From assembly GCA_027605045.1 (NCBI GenBank), contig JAQFWX010000019.1:248001-312000 (forward strand): a DNA stretch of 64,000 bases, given 5' to 3'. Shown here piece after piece: positions 14,858 to 27,700 of the stretch. The notes beneath the pieces are model-generated. The model did not search any database. It saw nothing but the letters and a program-made list of their open reading frames with translations, and was not told where the DNA came from. A program made the translations under genes and the position numbers. The stretch's first letter is position 1. Every line of letters starts with the position of its first letter. Origin of the DNA: Phallus indusiatus. Lineage: Eukaryota; Basidiomycota; Agaricomycetes; Phallales; Phallaceae.

Positions 14858-16771
14858 ATGGATTTGTATGACCTCAACGTTGTAGCAGCCACAGCTGCTG
14901 AAAGCACTCGACCTACTGAATCTTCTTCATCTTCTTCGTCTTCATCATCCTCGACAAACAATGTTTCAAATGCACCCGCAGCCTCATTGAATGAAGAAGT
15001 GACACAAGTGTTCAGCCAACTGGGCAGGTTCTGGGGCGGCGTGCGCAAACAGGTGCGGATATTTGATTGCTGCAGTCGTGTTATTTTACTTCACCAGACG
15101 TGCTAACGCGAGTTTTCTTAACAGAGTCAATCAGTCTTTGAATCGGCCCGAAAAGTACGTGATATTAACCGTTTTTTCTATGAATGTGCCCGCGGCAAAG
15201 GCAATACTGAATTTTTATCTGCTCTGTTGCTTCTTTACCTATTATTAGGATTTGGGGGATGCGGTATCTCAAGCACAGAAAGAGATTGAAAAGACGTTCA
15301 CTCCATCTGCATCTACATCTGCTTCAGTGACAACCCCTTCGGAGGTTACTCTACCCGATAAATTGCCCGAGAAGACTGCATCAACAGCGGAAAATGAAGA
15401 AACAGTCTCAATAGAAGCTCCAACAGACAATCCGCAGTCCGAATCAAACGCAAACACTACTCCTTCTCCTTCTCCCTCCACCACTACCACAACAACAACG
15501 TTCTTTTCTCGATTACAAAGCTCTCTTCCGCCAAATATCACGCCCTCTTCCCTATCTAGCACATTTCAGCGCCATCTTCCATTAGAGAATTTACAACAAC
15601 TGCAACAAAGTTTTAATTTGGAAAGGGCAACTGCCGATTTCGCCCAGCTCCGCGCTACGCTCGCTGATAACATCCAGCGTGTCCAATCCGAGACAACCTT
15701 ACAGCAAGCGGAAAAGTTGGCGGAACAGTATCTTCAAAAAGGAGAATCGTTTTTCAAAGAAGCCGGTGAATTTCTGAAGGATGCAGTCAAGGTCTTGCCT
15801 CCGGAAGATGGTGATACGTCTGTTGATGGTGGTGTCATGTGGGATGGGACAGACGTATGGCCTGTACCTTCCACTGCGATCACTACTGCTGCAACCGCTA
15901 CCACAGCGGCCACCACACCACCACGCTCATCGAGAAAAGGAAAAGAGAAAGAAGAGACGACACCAAGCGCTCCACGTTTACTAGGAAAACGTAAAGAGAT
16001 CCTGTTACGCAAGCTGCACAGCAGTCTCGATGAAATCAGAAAGAACCCCGAGGAAGAGACTGATGTTAACGTCAAAGCAATGTGGTCTTCTTTCACCAAA
16101 GAAGTCGAAGATAACAGTACTTTTCAAGGCAAGATATGGCAAGATAAGGTTGAGGCCGTGACCCGAAGCAACGATGAAGATACTCTGGCGTTGCTCAATA
16201 ATCATAAACAACTGGGTACGTTTTTTTGTCTCACTAACAATCAAAAGACATGTTTACAAATGATGGGCCTTGTTTAGTTCCTTCTGAGTTATCCGATGAA
16301 ACTTTCTGGATGCGCTATTTCTTCCGAGTTGCCCAGATCCAACGGGAAGAAGAACGTCGCAAAGCGCTTCTCGAAGGTACGAACAAACAAAACGACGATC
16401 AAGATGACGAATTCACGTGGGAAGATGAAGAGGAGGATGAGGACGAGAAACAGGAAGGAGACGGAAAGGAAGGAGAAGAAGCAGGACGGACCGAGCAAGG
16501 CAACCTAGACCTGACAAGGAATTCGATAGGGGAGGAAGGAGTAACGACGCTTGTTGCGTCCGACGTTACTTCTAGCGTGCCTACTCTTGTTCCTAGTCCG
16601 TCTCCCAAACCGGCATCAAGAACACAGACACCATCTATCAGTCCTCGTAGATCCGAAGACAGCTACGACGTCGTCTCGTCTAATGTGTCATCAACGAGCC
16701 AAAAAAGCCCCGAAACTAACCGAGAAGCAGGTGGAGACGGAGAGGACGACGAGGATAGTGACTGGGAATAA
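14858..16771 (+). CDS. BSD-domain protein
   Basis: Protein of 561 residues with a BSD domain (the BTF2/synapse-associated/DOS2 fold). Exons: 14858-15052, 15125-15154, 15249-16215 and 16278-16771; phases close. The N-terminus has a Ser run and then the segment GRFWGGVRKQSQ followed by DLGDAVSQAQKE, which is typical of fungal BSD proteins. The middle is Thr/Ser-rich with a helical, Gln-rich stretch. The BSD domain spans roughly residues 280-360 and shows the conserved FW pair in SDETFWMRYFF. The C-terminus is strongly acidic (runs of Glu/Asp) and ends DSDWE. The start is the first in-frame ATG. The second exon is just 30 nt. Molecular role is not known for this group, though yeast Dos2 is the nearest named relative. 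Confidence 0.88.
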
Positions 16772-16942
16772 AGTTTAGTCACCAAAGATGAACTTTTTCT
16801 CTCTCATCAGCTCGTGTCGTGTGTGTATACATGTGCATCCCCGGCTATTATTTACTCCCCTTCCTCATTAGCTACTAGCTTTTCTGTGTACTATATACTA
16901 AACGAATATGACAAAGAGTAAAACAAAACAAAATAATTATTT

Positions 16943-19227
16943 TCACAGAAAATACCAATAAGATATGAGTATGTAAAATAACAAAGGTAACCAACAAATA
17001 TGTATTAAGTCCCAGAGCACTTGAATATACCATTTTCGCCTTTTCCGACGATAATTTTTTTGAGTAGGACTCCATTCATAGTGAATATGATGAGATGAGG
17101 TCGTAAAATGCAGGGGCAATGTCAACTGAGGTCGATGTAGCGCGGACTCTTTCTGCAGAGATCGCATACTAATGATCCCTTCATCATCAGCACCAGCCCC
17201 AGTAGACCGCTGAGTTAGGCCACCTAAAAATCCGCCAGGATACAAAATTGGGGGTTTGGTTTCATCGTCGTCATCGTCATCTGAAGGTTCACGAAATATT
17301 CGCAATTGTCTGCTTAGTTGTTTGGTATGCCGTCGGTGTCGGTTGTAATTCACAGCACAGAGAATCGCAATTGTTAAAAGAGCAGAAATGCCATATTGGA
17401 ATATGTAGATATTAGTTTGGTTTGGCAGGAGGCATGGTTTGTACGCGAAGTTTGCAGAGGGAGGGGAGGTGGAGGGAAAAGAAGGTGGTGCGATGGGGTT
17501 TTCAAGTTCAGAGGAGTTGGAGATGACAGATTCGGGTTCGGGTTGGTGTTGGTATTGAGGTGGAGGTGCGATAGAGAGGAGTTGAAAACCTGGACGTTTG
17601 ATTCCCATAGCCATAGAGAAAGAGCGGACCGATACTTCATGAACTTCGGACTGATCGAGCAGTTCATGTCGATAGTCACAGTAGTCGTGATCATCTCCGC
17701 TACCAAATCAAGAGAATAAGAGAAGAGAAAAAAATATTTATATTTATTTAGTTTGACGGGAAGAGAGATGGGATGTGGCTTCCGTTTTTACTTACCTAAA
17801 TATGACTGATGGTCGAATATCATTCAAGAGGTAGAGTGTAACTTCTTTTGGTAAGAGATTCTGATAACTTTGACCACGGCCGGGGAGTATCGGTCGCACA
17901 TTCTCGCGAAAGGGACCGCAGGAACCTGCGGTAAAGTTTGATCTGGCGAGTGGAATATGGCTGAACAAAACAATCGGGTCCGATTGACGGGCTATAGAAG
18001 AAAACGATATATCAATATACGAAATCAATGGCAATAACAATAACTATAACAATGGGTTTGCAACCACGAATGATTAGAAATGGAGACTATCATTGATCCA
18101 TTTTCGGAGATAGGGGATTATATTGGTGGAACGGGAAATCAGGAGGGGGGGCTTACTTTTATAGAAATCTTGAAGGAACTCGATTGTTCCCCCTTGAATT
18201 GAAGGCCAATCTACATCGCCGTGTTGAGACTCACTGACACCAGCTGCCAATTCGAATTCATCAACCAGTGAAGGAGCATCAATTAACAAAAATGTGTGGT
18301 TGGCTACTTTGAAATCTCGATTGAAAGGGCCGAATGTTGTTAGATAGCGTGATCGCAAATGAGTTTTAATTGGCGCATCTACAAATGGGCCTAAACTATT
18401 TTGCGTGGTTTTTGTGGAGGGGGACGGGGTTAAACAAAGAAAAATATCAATCAAAAAATTTAGACGGTAGTCAAGTTAGAGCCTGCTAGCTAGTTATAAA
18501 GCACGTACCCCACGTCATGATTGCCGGGGATATAGTGTACTGGGATGGGCTGGGGGAATTTGAATATTGACTTGAATCTTGAATAATACTGTGAAAACCT
18601 AAAAAGATAAAAATTATATATTAATATTTCGTTTTCTTATTCCTTTTTAGCTCTTTGAACCACATGGTCATAATGAGATTGGACCGTTCGTGTTTTTAAA
18701 AGGGGAAAAAGGGAAAGGGGGAGGAAGAGACAGTTTGAGGGAAGCTAAAAGCCTAAAGGTTTGGGGGAACAGACTAACTCGTAATCATTGACAGATCTTC
18801 CGTTGTCCATCATGTCCCCTAGAAAAATCAAAAGATCTGGATTCAGTTTCGATATGACTGCGTTCCAGCTTTTGCGTAGATTTAGATCAACGATGTATTG
18901 AGTTATAATCTTCAGCCAGAGAGGTCTATTAGGGTACGAATTTAGATCGAGAATTTGGGGGTCCGCGATGAGTAGCACATGTGTCGGGTTTTCAGAGAAT
19001 CCGTGAGTGAGCTACACAAAGAAACATCACTGTTCTCTTCCTGAGCCGATCATGATAGATGACATTGGTAAACCAACCTGCGTCGGCCATTTACAGCGAG
19101 ACACCACGACCCGAAACATCCCGACTTCACTCGTCCAGATTATGAGCAGCCATACGAACCGCGAGACATTGATTACGGTCAGATAGGTCTTGAATTTTGT
19201 TATTGTGCGTCGTGAGCGTAATGGCAT
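16943..19227 (-). CDS. Cdc1/Ted1-type metallophosphoesterase (membrane-bound)
   Basis: Calcineurin-like phosphoesterase of 554 residues in the Cdc1/Ted1/PGAP5 group, whose members act in the ER/Golgi and remove ethanolamine-phosphate from GPI anchors. Exons on minus: 19078-19227, 18779-19011, 18509-18598, 18157-18395, 17796-17991 and 16943-17699; phases close. An N-terminal membrane anchor (about residues 17-30) is followed by metal-site motifs ADPQILD, GDMMDNGR, GNHD, SHIP and GDDHDYC, in the family order. The last exon adds about 250 residues with a second membrane helix (YGISALLTIAILCAV), an acidic run, and a third hydrophobic segment at the C-terminus. It converges with the BSD gene, leaving 171 bp between stop codons. 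The enzyme class is secure; the exact GPI substrate is inferred from the family. Confidence 0.9.
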
Positions 19228-20470
19228 GTCGCTATGCTATGCTATGCTATTGTTTGGCAAGCAAGTTGCAAGGGCATTGAATATTGATGGTTGGTCCATG
19301 GTTGGTCCTTGGATGTCACAGAATTGAGAAGAACGTGGGTTACGGTTACGTAATCAATTCGACCCCCTGACTTTCTGACTTTCAGTTTCAGGGTCAGGGA
19401 GCTTGGCACTGGGCAATGGCAAAATTGAAACTTTAAAATGAAGATAAGCCTTTTGATTTTCTTGACCGGTGAGGCCGAGTTTTGGAGTCGATGGACACAA
19501 GTTGGTTGTAAGTAACTGTGCTGGCCAAGTGCTGGCGAATAAACGGACAGTGCAGTCACTTACTTCAATACAGATAGGAAATTTTAAATTCACATCTTGG
19601 CTTTAATACATACTGAGTATAGGCACGCCATGGTTACTCAGGCCAAGACAGGGATAGTTCTTCTCCGAAATTCAGAAAAAGAAGACACTACACTATGCGA
19701 TACAAAACCCAAGCGTATAGATATTCATGTCACCAAGTTTCGATAAAGTTCTTGACGGCGTTGTCACCAACGAGCTGAGAAATAAATATATATCGATGTT
19801 ACTACTGATATTTTCGAAATGTTGTCTTGCGACTTCATGCTTAGGCCATAAATTTCCTTATCATCATGCGAATGCACAAGATTAGACTCAGAGGCGATCC
19901 GAACTGTAATGAATCCCGACGCTACAACACAAAGATCCGTCATTTTGCAATTATGATCAAAAAATTCAAGAGGAGAGAAATTCGTTTCCGGCGGCCTTGA
20001 GCAAACATTACGTTCAACGCCTATCTGCGCATGCCAAGGTAAAAAAAAAAATTCAGCGCTGGGACCGCGACTGGCAAGGTTCCTGAGAGCCGCTATAAAA
20101 TTTTGCGTTCAACCGCCGATTTCGCAGCTTTGCAATACTTAGGAGATATACAAGATTACCAAGGAAAAGTAACAAATTGGGGTAACATAAGTGTAATACT
20201 GTTTCAAGTGTTTCTTATAAGCTATTGGCCTTGAGTAAAGTACAGCAGACTCAAAATATCAGGCCCGTTCAACACAGTACAGCTTAGTCGTCGTTTTCTC
20301 TTTTCATTGTTTTTCTTTTTCGAATCAATAGATACATAGATACGTACACGTATTCGTACAATACACATCATACATAAGTACGTTACATACATAACAAAAC
20401 AAACAGAACGAACAAGACCAAAAACATATTTAAGACAAATGTGCGTTTTTCACTCCGTTGTCATTTTTTG
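19228..20470. other. Intergenic region with a short GCTAT repeat
   Basis: About 1.2 kb upstream of the Cdc1/Ted1-type gene and downstream of the Zn2Cys6 gene. A perfect GCTAT tetramer repeat sits at 19231-19250, next to the phosphoesterase start codon. No other gene, RNA or transposon signature was recognised. Confidence 0.55.
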
Positions 20471-23400
20471 TCACCAAGCCTCAGGCATACCCACAAAATC
20501 TCCATTCCACCCACTCATACCCACCCCACTAAAATTCAAAAATATACCGTCTGTGCCATTAATCGGTATACCAAGATCACTTAAACTCTGATCACCCATT
20601 CCAAAAAAAATCAATCAAAATTCAATCTTCTTTCTTTTACACAGAAAACCCACCTGCTCTTGTAACCAAAGAGGAACCATACTCGGACTAAACATCCCCC
20701 CATCCGCATCAGAAGGCCACACGAACCCGAAATCTTCGGCTGTTGTGTTTATAGACGCGAGCATCGCCGTCGAATTCGCCTGGTTCGTATTCACATTCGT
20801 ATTTGAATTTGAATTTGGGTTTGGATTTGACGGTCCTTGTGTATATTGAGACGGTGAAATTATCCCCGGAACACCGTTCGGTATACCCGATCCTATGGCT
20901 ATAGATTGTGTATGTGCGGGGTCCAGGTATGATTGAGGTGGTGGAACGACGCTCAGTGTGTCGATGTTGTGTGTGTGAGGGAGTTGTTGATGCGGGTGGG
21001 AGTGAGAGTGAGGGTGAGGGTGAGGGTGAACATGCTGCTGAGGATGAAGATGAGAATGAGAGTGAGAATGGGAGATGTGTTGGTGTTGGTGCGGGTGAGA
21101 TTGTTGTTGATGTTGAGCTTGAGCCTGTGTGTGCTGCATGAAGTTGTGCATGAAGTTGTGCATGCGGATGTGTATGTTGAGGTTGTAAATGCGAGTGCGA
21201 GTGCGAGTGTGAGTGTGTGGGTGAGTAGGAGAAACGAGGACCGTAGACGGAATCGGTAAACTCCCATTCCAATTTGTTGTTGTTGTTGCTGCTGTTGTTG
21301 TGGAGGAATACCCTCGGGATGAACCTGTCCTTGCGATCTACCCAAATTACTCATCTGCTGCTGTTGCGAAGGGTGCACACTATTCCCACTCGCATTCCCA
21401 TTCCCGGATCCGGATCCAGCACCATTATACGACACATATCCAACTCCAAGTCCCATCTTCCGACGAAGATTAAGCAACATCAATCTCAACGTCACCGCAT
21501 ACCTTTATTCCAAAATTTTCATTTCCATTTATAACATATACCCCAACTCAAAGTACTCACCGTTCAGCAGCAACATCACTCAATAAACCAGCCAACTGCT
21601 CGACTTGCATCGCAATCGCCGCAATATCAACTTCAGCGGAAAAAGATGCGCCATTTTTAACAAAAAAGTCCAGAGAAGGCTGCTGTAACGAGTGAATCAT
21701 GTACAGCATATCTCAGCGCAGCCCTATTATTTTACCCAAACATTATCATATGTAAATATCCTTTTTAAGAAATTTTTTTGGCGACTCTCACCGGTATTCA
21801 GTACACCCTAAAAAAACCTCTAAACAACGACTAGCAGCTTCTTTAGCCTGAAACGCCATTTCACGCTGCTCAAAGGGGAGTTTATCCCACGATGCGCCTC
21901 TCAAAGCGACACAGACGAGCCATAGTTTTGCGTAATAGAGTTCTGAGGAGAGAATTTTTCGGAGGAGGGAGTGTGGTGGGTGGCCTTGTGAAGCTGAGAA
22001 CAAATATAATAAGAAAAAAAAAAGATCAGGAGTGAAGGGTGTGAACGGGAGTAGGAAGGGCTAACCGTGTAATGCGTCCCATTCGGCCCACCATTTGTCG
22101 AGTCCTACTTGTGCTCTCCGGATGATGTTGATTATTGTGGATGATGACGACGAAGAAGATGATGAGGTATTGTTGGTGTTGGAGGTTGCCGTTTGGCGGT
22201 CTGATATCATTGAAGATAGCGTTTCGTATATTTGTGCTGAAAAGTAGAGACTTAAAAAATTTGAACGTAGAATTTGGATTGTGCTTACTTTTCTGCATGA
22301 TCAATTCGATTTGAGCTACTAATCGTACGTCCGTTGGACTCGACATTGGATGGGAGAGAAGTAATCTGCAATGTTTAATTGAATTGTCGTTTCGGAGGAC
22401 AATAGGTCTTCCAGTTCCCAATGACAATCTAAAACAAAAGTTTAACATATATGCATAATTTAAACGATTCATTGAACGCACTGATGATCGAACCAATAAA
22501 GACAAAGCCATATTCGCGCGCTAACAACAAGATCGCGCTCTTCTTCTTCCGACCGTTTTTTAATATTAGGATTAGATGTAGAACCTGGATGTGTAGAATC
22601 TGAAGACGGAGTCGGTCCAGATTGTGTTTTTGTCGTTGAAGTAGCTGTACTTTGTTGTTGACTTTTCATGGTGCTAGGAGTACCACTGGCTGGCGGAGGT
22701 GTGACTGAACCCGAACCAGAACCAGAACCAGAAGCGGAAGCGGACGCAGAAGCAGAACCGCTCATACTTCTCGCTCTATTACGAGATGACCCGTTTACAT
22801 TGCTGTTGTTGCTGTTGGTATGTTCAGGCATATCGATATCGATAATATCGTCTCTCAAGCTCCCACCGGGTGACGTATTCATAAAATCCTCTGCGCGGTC
22901 ATTAGTATTTCCAACTTGAAGTGAGCCTGAATCAGCTAGTTTGTCTAGAGCGCGGTGGAGACCTAAATCGAGCGCCATGCGCATCGCGTGACCGCAGGGA
23001 AGCCAGCCGTTTGTGCTCCACGCTGACAAAAGGAGCATGGCTAGAATGCAAAGTGAAGTTTTTAGAATTAGAAGATAAGAGTGAATTTGAATTGAGGATG
23101 GCTGCTGACCTTGTACGGCTTCTTTTCGGACGATGGGACCGAATAAGGTCGATCTGGCTATTCCTTGAGCCTCTTCTAGACATTTGAAAAATGTTGGAGT
23201 AGGTGGACCTGTGATTATGCAGATGAGGGGAATGTTGTTTGGTTATGCGGGTGCCGGTTCTTACCATTTCCGCTTCTAATTTTACTTGCTACGGCTAAGA
23301 TAGCGTCGAAACAAAATGGAGTACGTTCCTTGAGACCTTCATAGGTGTCGAAAGCGGGGTCAAAGAGTGGAATGAAAAGATGGCATCCTGAGAAGAAGAT

Positions 23401-24464
23401 GTGATATAATTCTTGAGCTTCCGATTCCGAGACAAGGCCCTAACAAAAAGAGTGAATAATATGAAATAAGTAGTAAGATGATAGGAGGTGTTTACTTTTT
23501 CTAAAACGCTGGGGAAGGCGTTCCGGGGGATGGGCTCTGCCTTTCTGCGCTTCTTGACTCGTGGTGGGACTGGAATAGGGGCTGTTGCAGCAGCTGCGGC
23601 TGCTTCTGCGGCGGCGTTGGCGAGACCTTGGAGAGCCTCGATAGGGGCATTCATTGTTGCGCGGGGGAGAGTGTCTTCGGATTCGTCGTCGGATGAAGGG
23701 GCGGTGGAGGGTAGAATACCGTATGTAGCGTATTTATGAGGCTTTTGAAGAGATGAGATAGGAATATAGTGTTGGCTAGATTGAACTCACTGGAGGAGCA
23801 AAGCCTGGTAAAGGGGGAAACTTTTTGGGTTCGTCGATGGGAGAGAAGGATTGGGAGGAGGATGTTGATGTTGTTCCTGCAGCCGTGTTCATTTGTATGG
23901 CTGAGAAGATGCGGTCTAGAGAGGATTGCATTCCAATCATGGTACTTTGCATGATGAGATACTGAGATTCGATACGGGATATCCGACTAATAAAAGTATG
24001 AGAATGACTCTCTGTCAGAGATGCTCGTGTACTCGTACTCACTCGAGGGTGTTGGTGGGCATTGGGACGACATTCTTCTTTTCTGGTTTCTCAAATACAC
24101 ACAAAGTGCCACTCAACTGACAACGACGACAGGGTGCCTAGAAAAAAAAAGTATAAAGGAGAGATATGTAAATCCGGGCCGGGAGCGGTCCACTGGAGAG
24201 CATAAAAAGGACAAGACCCATTATACTACTTACCTCTCCTTCACACCGGTTTTTGCCCTTGCGACAAGCCGTACACGCACGCGCGCCGCGTTTGGGAATG
24301 TGCGCGGGCAACGACGAGGACGACGGCTGAGACTGAGACTGAGATTGAGAGGAAGTGCTGGCATCAGCTGGACTGGTAGCATTCGTGTTGGCGCTGTTAT
24401 TCTTGTCCTCGGAATCCGTTCGGCGTCGTTTGCCTGTTGCGCCAGACGGGGATGCCAGCGACAT
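20471..24464 (-). CDS. Zn(II)2Cys6 fungal transcription factor
   Basis: Nuclear regulator of roughly 1,000 residues with many introns. Exon 1 (24234-24464) and exon 2 (upper end 24137) together encode the Zn2Cys6 cluster, ACTACRKGKNRC followed by APCRRCQLSGTLC, the standard C-x2-C-x6-C pair. A helical dimerisation-like segment follows (RISRIESQYLIMQS). The middle carries the fungal-specific transcription factor domain, with segments such as AWSTNGWLPCGHAMRMALDLGLHRAL and ARIWLCLYWFDHQ. The C-terminal third is low-complexity (Gln, His, Ser, Asn). The last exon is 20471-20587 and ends PEAW. Between about 20930 and 21290 all three minus frames are open, so the path there is uncertain; an intron at 21134-21261 would join the frames. 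Lysine/arginine clusters near the N-terminus are likely nuclear signals. Targets are unknown. Confidence 0.88.
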
Positions 24465-24766
24465 TGATGAGATACGAGGAGGAGGAGATAGAAGGGAGAA
24501 GAGATGTGCTCGCTTTCTTAGTGTCCCTCTATGTTCACCCCAGTGACCAGGCTCAGCCTATGTCCCAGTCAACTGACCCGCCAGAGAGAGCTAGACAGCA
24601 TATGGCACCCGTGGCGTTCGATGGGAATTCTATTACCTTTTCGGGGTACGCGGGGTTCTAGATACAGTAACACGCGTGTCCACTATCATGTAATCTAGCT
24701 TACGTAATCGAACAAAGGCTTCTTCTCTCCTCTCTCTTCCTTTCAAATGGTGTTGTGGTCTTGCAG
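24465..24766. promoter_or_regulatory. Divergent promoter region, Zn2Cys6 factor / MED14
   Basis: About 300 bp separate the two start codons, so promoters and 5' UTRs of both genes must lie here. A CTTGCAG directly before the MED14 ATG looks like a 3' splice site, so MED14 may have a 5' UTR intron. No specific binding site is claimed. Confidence 0.5.
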
Positions 24767-27700
24767 ATGATGCAAGTGTCAGAATACTCAAAAGACGAGC
24801 ACAGCACCACATCTCAGTACCCGCTAAAACCGTGGAATTGGGATGCTCCCATATGGCACAATCTAAGTCATCTAAAGCACCAGAATCAAATCCAACCACC
24901 AGCTATTGTCGTCACCAACGGGACCGCTCCTCCTGCTGTAAACGGCAACACCAACGGCCACCACACTCATGCCATCGATCAAAACGAACCTCCACCGACC
25001 ATTGCACAGCTAGAATCAGAACTCCCATTCGTAGATCAAGACCAAATCCCGCTCAGCGAAATACTGTCTCGTGTCGTCCAAGATGTCTATGCTGAACTCG
25101 TAACTCTAGCAGATACGTACGTTTGCCCGCAGCGTCCGATATGTTCGATGTTCCTTCTTACTGAACTTCTCTTCAGGCTTCCTTCCTCTTCCGATGCCGC
25201 GCGAAAACGCATGTTGGCCGATTTTGTCGTTAAACACAAGAAACAAGTTGTCAAACTATACGCAATTGTAAAATGGGCAAAGGACGCGAGAGATATACAA
25301 CTATGCATGGTAATGTACCCTAACTTTCTTTAATACCGTATACGCCTTCATGTTTTTTGTTTTTGCACAGAACATTGTCTCGTTCCTTTTGGAAGTCAAC
25401 AACCAATTTCATCAAGTCACAGATGCTCTCGAAACTATCAAACTCAGTCTAGCCGCCGCAAAGTCCGTTTCCTCTACTAGCCAATGCGATGGTGCTGATA
25501 CATTGTCGTAGACTCCGAAACCACGATCTCTTAACTTCGCTTGATGTTCTTACAACGGGAACATACCAACGTCTACCCACCGGAATAAAAGTAAATCCAT
25601 AATTTAAATTTTGAAATTTCAAAAAAAGCTAATTTCAAACTAACCAGCGCTCTTTTATTCCAAAACCTGAACTCTCCAAACACGACATCCTCCAAACACT
25701 AACCGAATACGACCATCTCATTCGATACCGTCTCAAAGCGTCCGAAATTATTCCAATAGAAATGAGAAGATATCACGTCTGTGAGACAACACTCGATCTC
25801 CTCTGTCTCGTTTGAAAAAAAAATCTGAGGTTTTATTTTTTAGCTCAAGCTCAAGCGCATTTTCATGTTCCTGGTTTATTCCGCGTATCACTCTCACTAA
25901 GAGGTTCAGAAGCTCGAGATGCGTGGTTCCTCGTCAGTGTCGAATTCGACATTAAAATAGGGGACGACACCGGTGTTATAGGTACTTGTATTAAAACAAA
26001 TTCTCGATTTCTTGTTACTTATTGCATTTTTTAAAAAAAGAGTTTCCTCGAGTGCCGACTGGGATAACGAAACAATTCATAGTGGATGAAGCTGATACTC
26101 GACTTGCGTTGTATTCGTTTGTGGAGGAGGAGAGTAGTATTGTTGCTGGTCAAACTCAGGCCGAACAAGCACAGGCTCAGGCTCAAGCTCAGGCTCAGGG
26201 TGAAGGAGAACAGACCGTTGCTGAAAAGGGAACAGAGAAGGAAAAGGAAAAAGAGGAGGAGCAAGCTGCTCCTGCACCTCCTGCACCTCCTGTTGTTCCC
26301 GCTTTACCACCGGTTCCGAAGCTTCCTTCTCATGTTGTTGATGCTCCACTCGTACGATTGTATAATTTCTTGCGTGAGTAACCTTTATAAGCTTTTTTTT
26401 TTAAAAAATTGACGGTTTTTGTTTTTTTTTTGGGATTAGAAATGCTTTCACTTTCGTATCAATTGGAGATTTTACATTATCAAGCTCAAAGAATGCGATC
26501 TCTCGGTTGGAACGATTATTTAAAAGTGTCGTTTGCGAAGGATAGAAAGAGTTTGAGTGTTTCGTATTGGATGTAAGTTTGTCTGAGTCCGTAAACCAAA
26601 AATAAATAAATAAATTGAATTGGGAGCTAACAACTTTTTTCTTTCTCTTGTTGGGTAGACGCACACCTCCTGCAGCTAGAAATTTAAATCAACAACAACA
26701 GCAGATTAGAGCAGCAGCAGCGGGAGGAGCAGGGAAAATTCCACTTTTGGGGGGTACGATTGTTATCGCTATTGAAGAGATGGGAGTTTCGCCCGATCCG
26801 AATGCGAATAATACGAGTGCGAGTGCGAGTGCTAAATCAAAGTTGGGTGTTGGGTCTGCTTCTGCAGGTGGAGGATTAAATCGGACGGCGTCTGGATCTG
26901 GTGGGTCTGGCGGAGCGCCGAGAGGATCAGGATCTCAAAGTCAAAGCCAGAGTCAAAGTCAGAGTCAGAGTCAGAGTCAGAGTCAGAATCAGACTTTGTT
27001 AGGGACACCAGGTCCTATGACGGCGACGGCGATTGGATCACCAGCTCCAGTACCAGGCTTGGGATATTCGGCTGGTGTTGGTGTCAATACCGGGACAGGC
27101 ACGGGTACGGGAACGGGGGCAGCGGTGGTGCAACATCCGCATGGACGATCGCATGTTGAGAGGGTGTTGCATGAGTTGAGTGTGTTGGGGAAAATGAGAA
27201 GGAGAACTTTTGTTGCCGCCTCCGCCTCCGCCGCTGCAAACGCAACCGCGAATGCGAGCTCAAATCCAGTTCCGAATGTGAAAGAGAAAGAAAATGTATC
27301 GTCCCCTCGTCCGAGGAAAGATTCGATACGTGCTGGAACACCCCGTATGCGAAGAGAAGATTCGGCGTCTACACCTCGTCCTTCAACTGCATCCGGACTT
27401 CCTGGAGCAGGAGGTGCAAGTCAGTCGACACACCCGCAATTTCCGACTCAGTCTTCTTTTATATCAACAATCTCAGGCTCAGGCTCGGGCTCGGGCTCAG
27501 GTTCGGGGTTAGCGTCGACTTCGACGACGTTGGCTCCACAGTTATCAGACGACGTAGAGAGACTTTGGTTATCTGTTAGATGGACGCCTGAACCCTGTGC
27601 TTTTGGATTTTTGACGAATCCTGTTGAGTGGGTTTGTAAAGTTGACGTTGTAAGTTTCCTTCCTAATTCCGCTAAGACTTTGTTGATTGAATTTATCTAT

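Noticed and set aside
20908..21259. Val/Arg- and Glu-rich plus-strand frames opposite the Zn2Cys6 gene
   Set aside because: They are antisense readings of the CAC/CAA-type repeats in the transcription factor exon.
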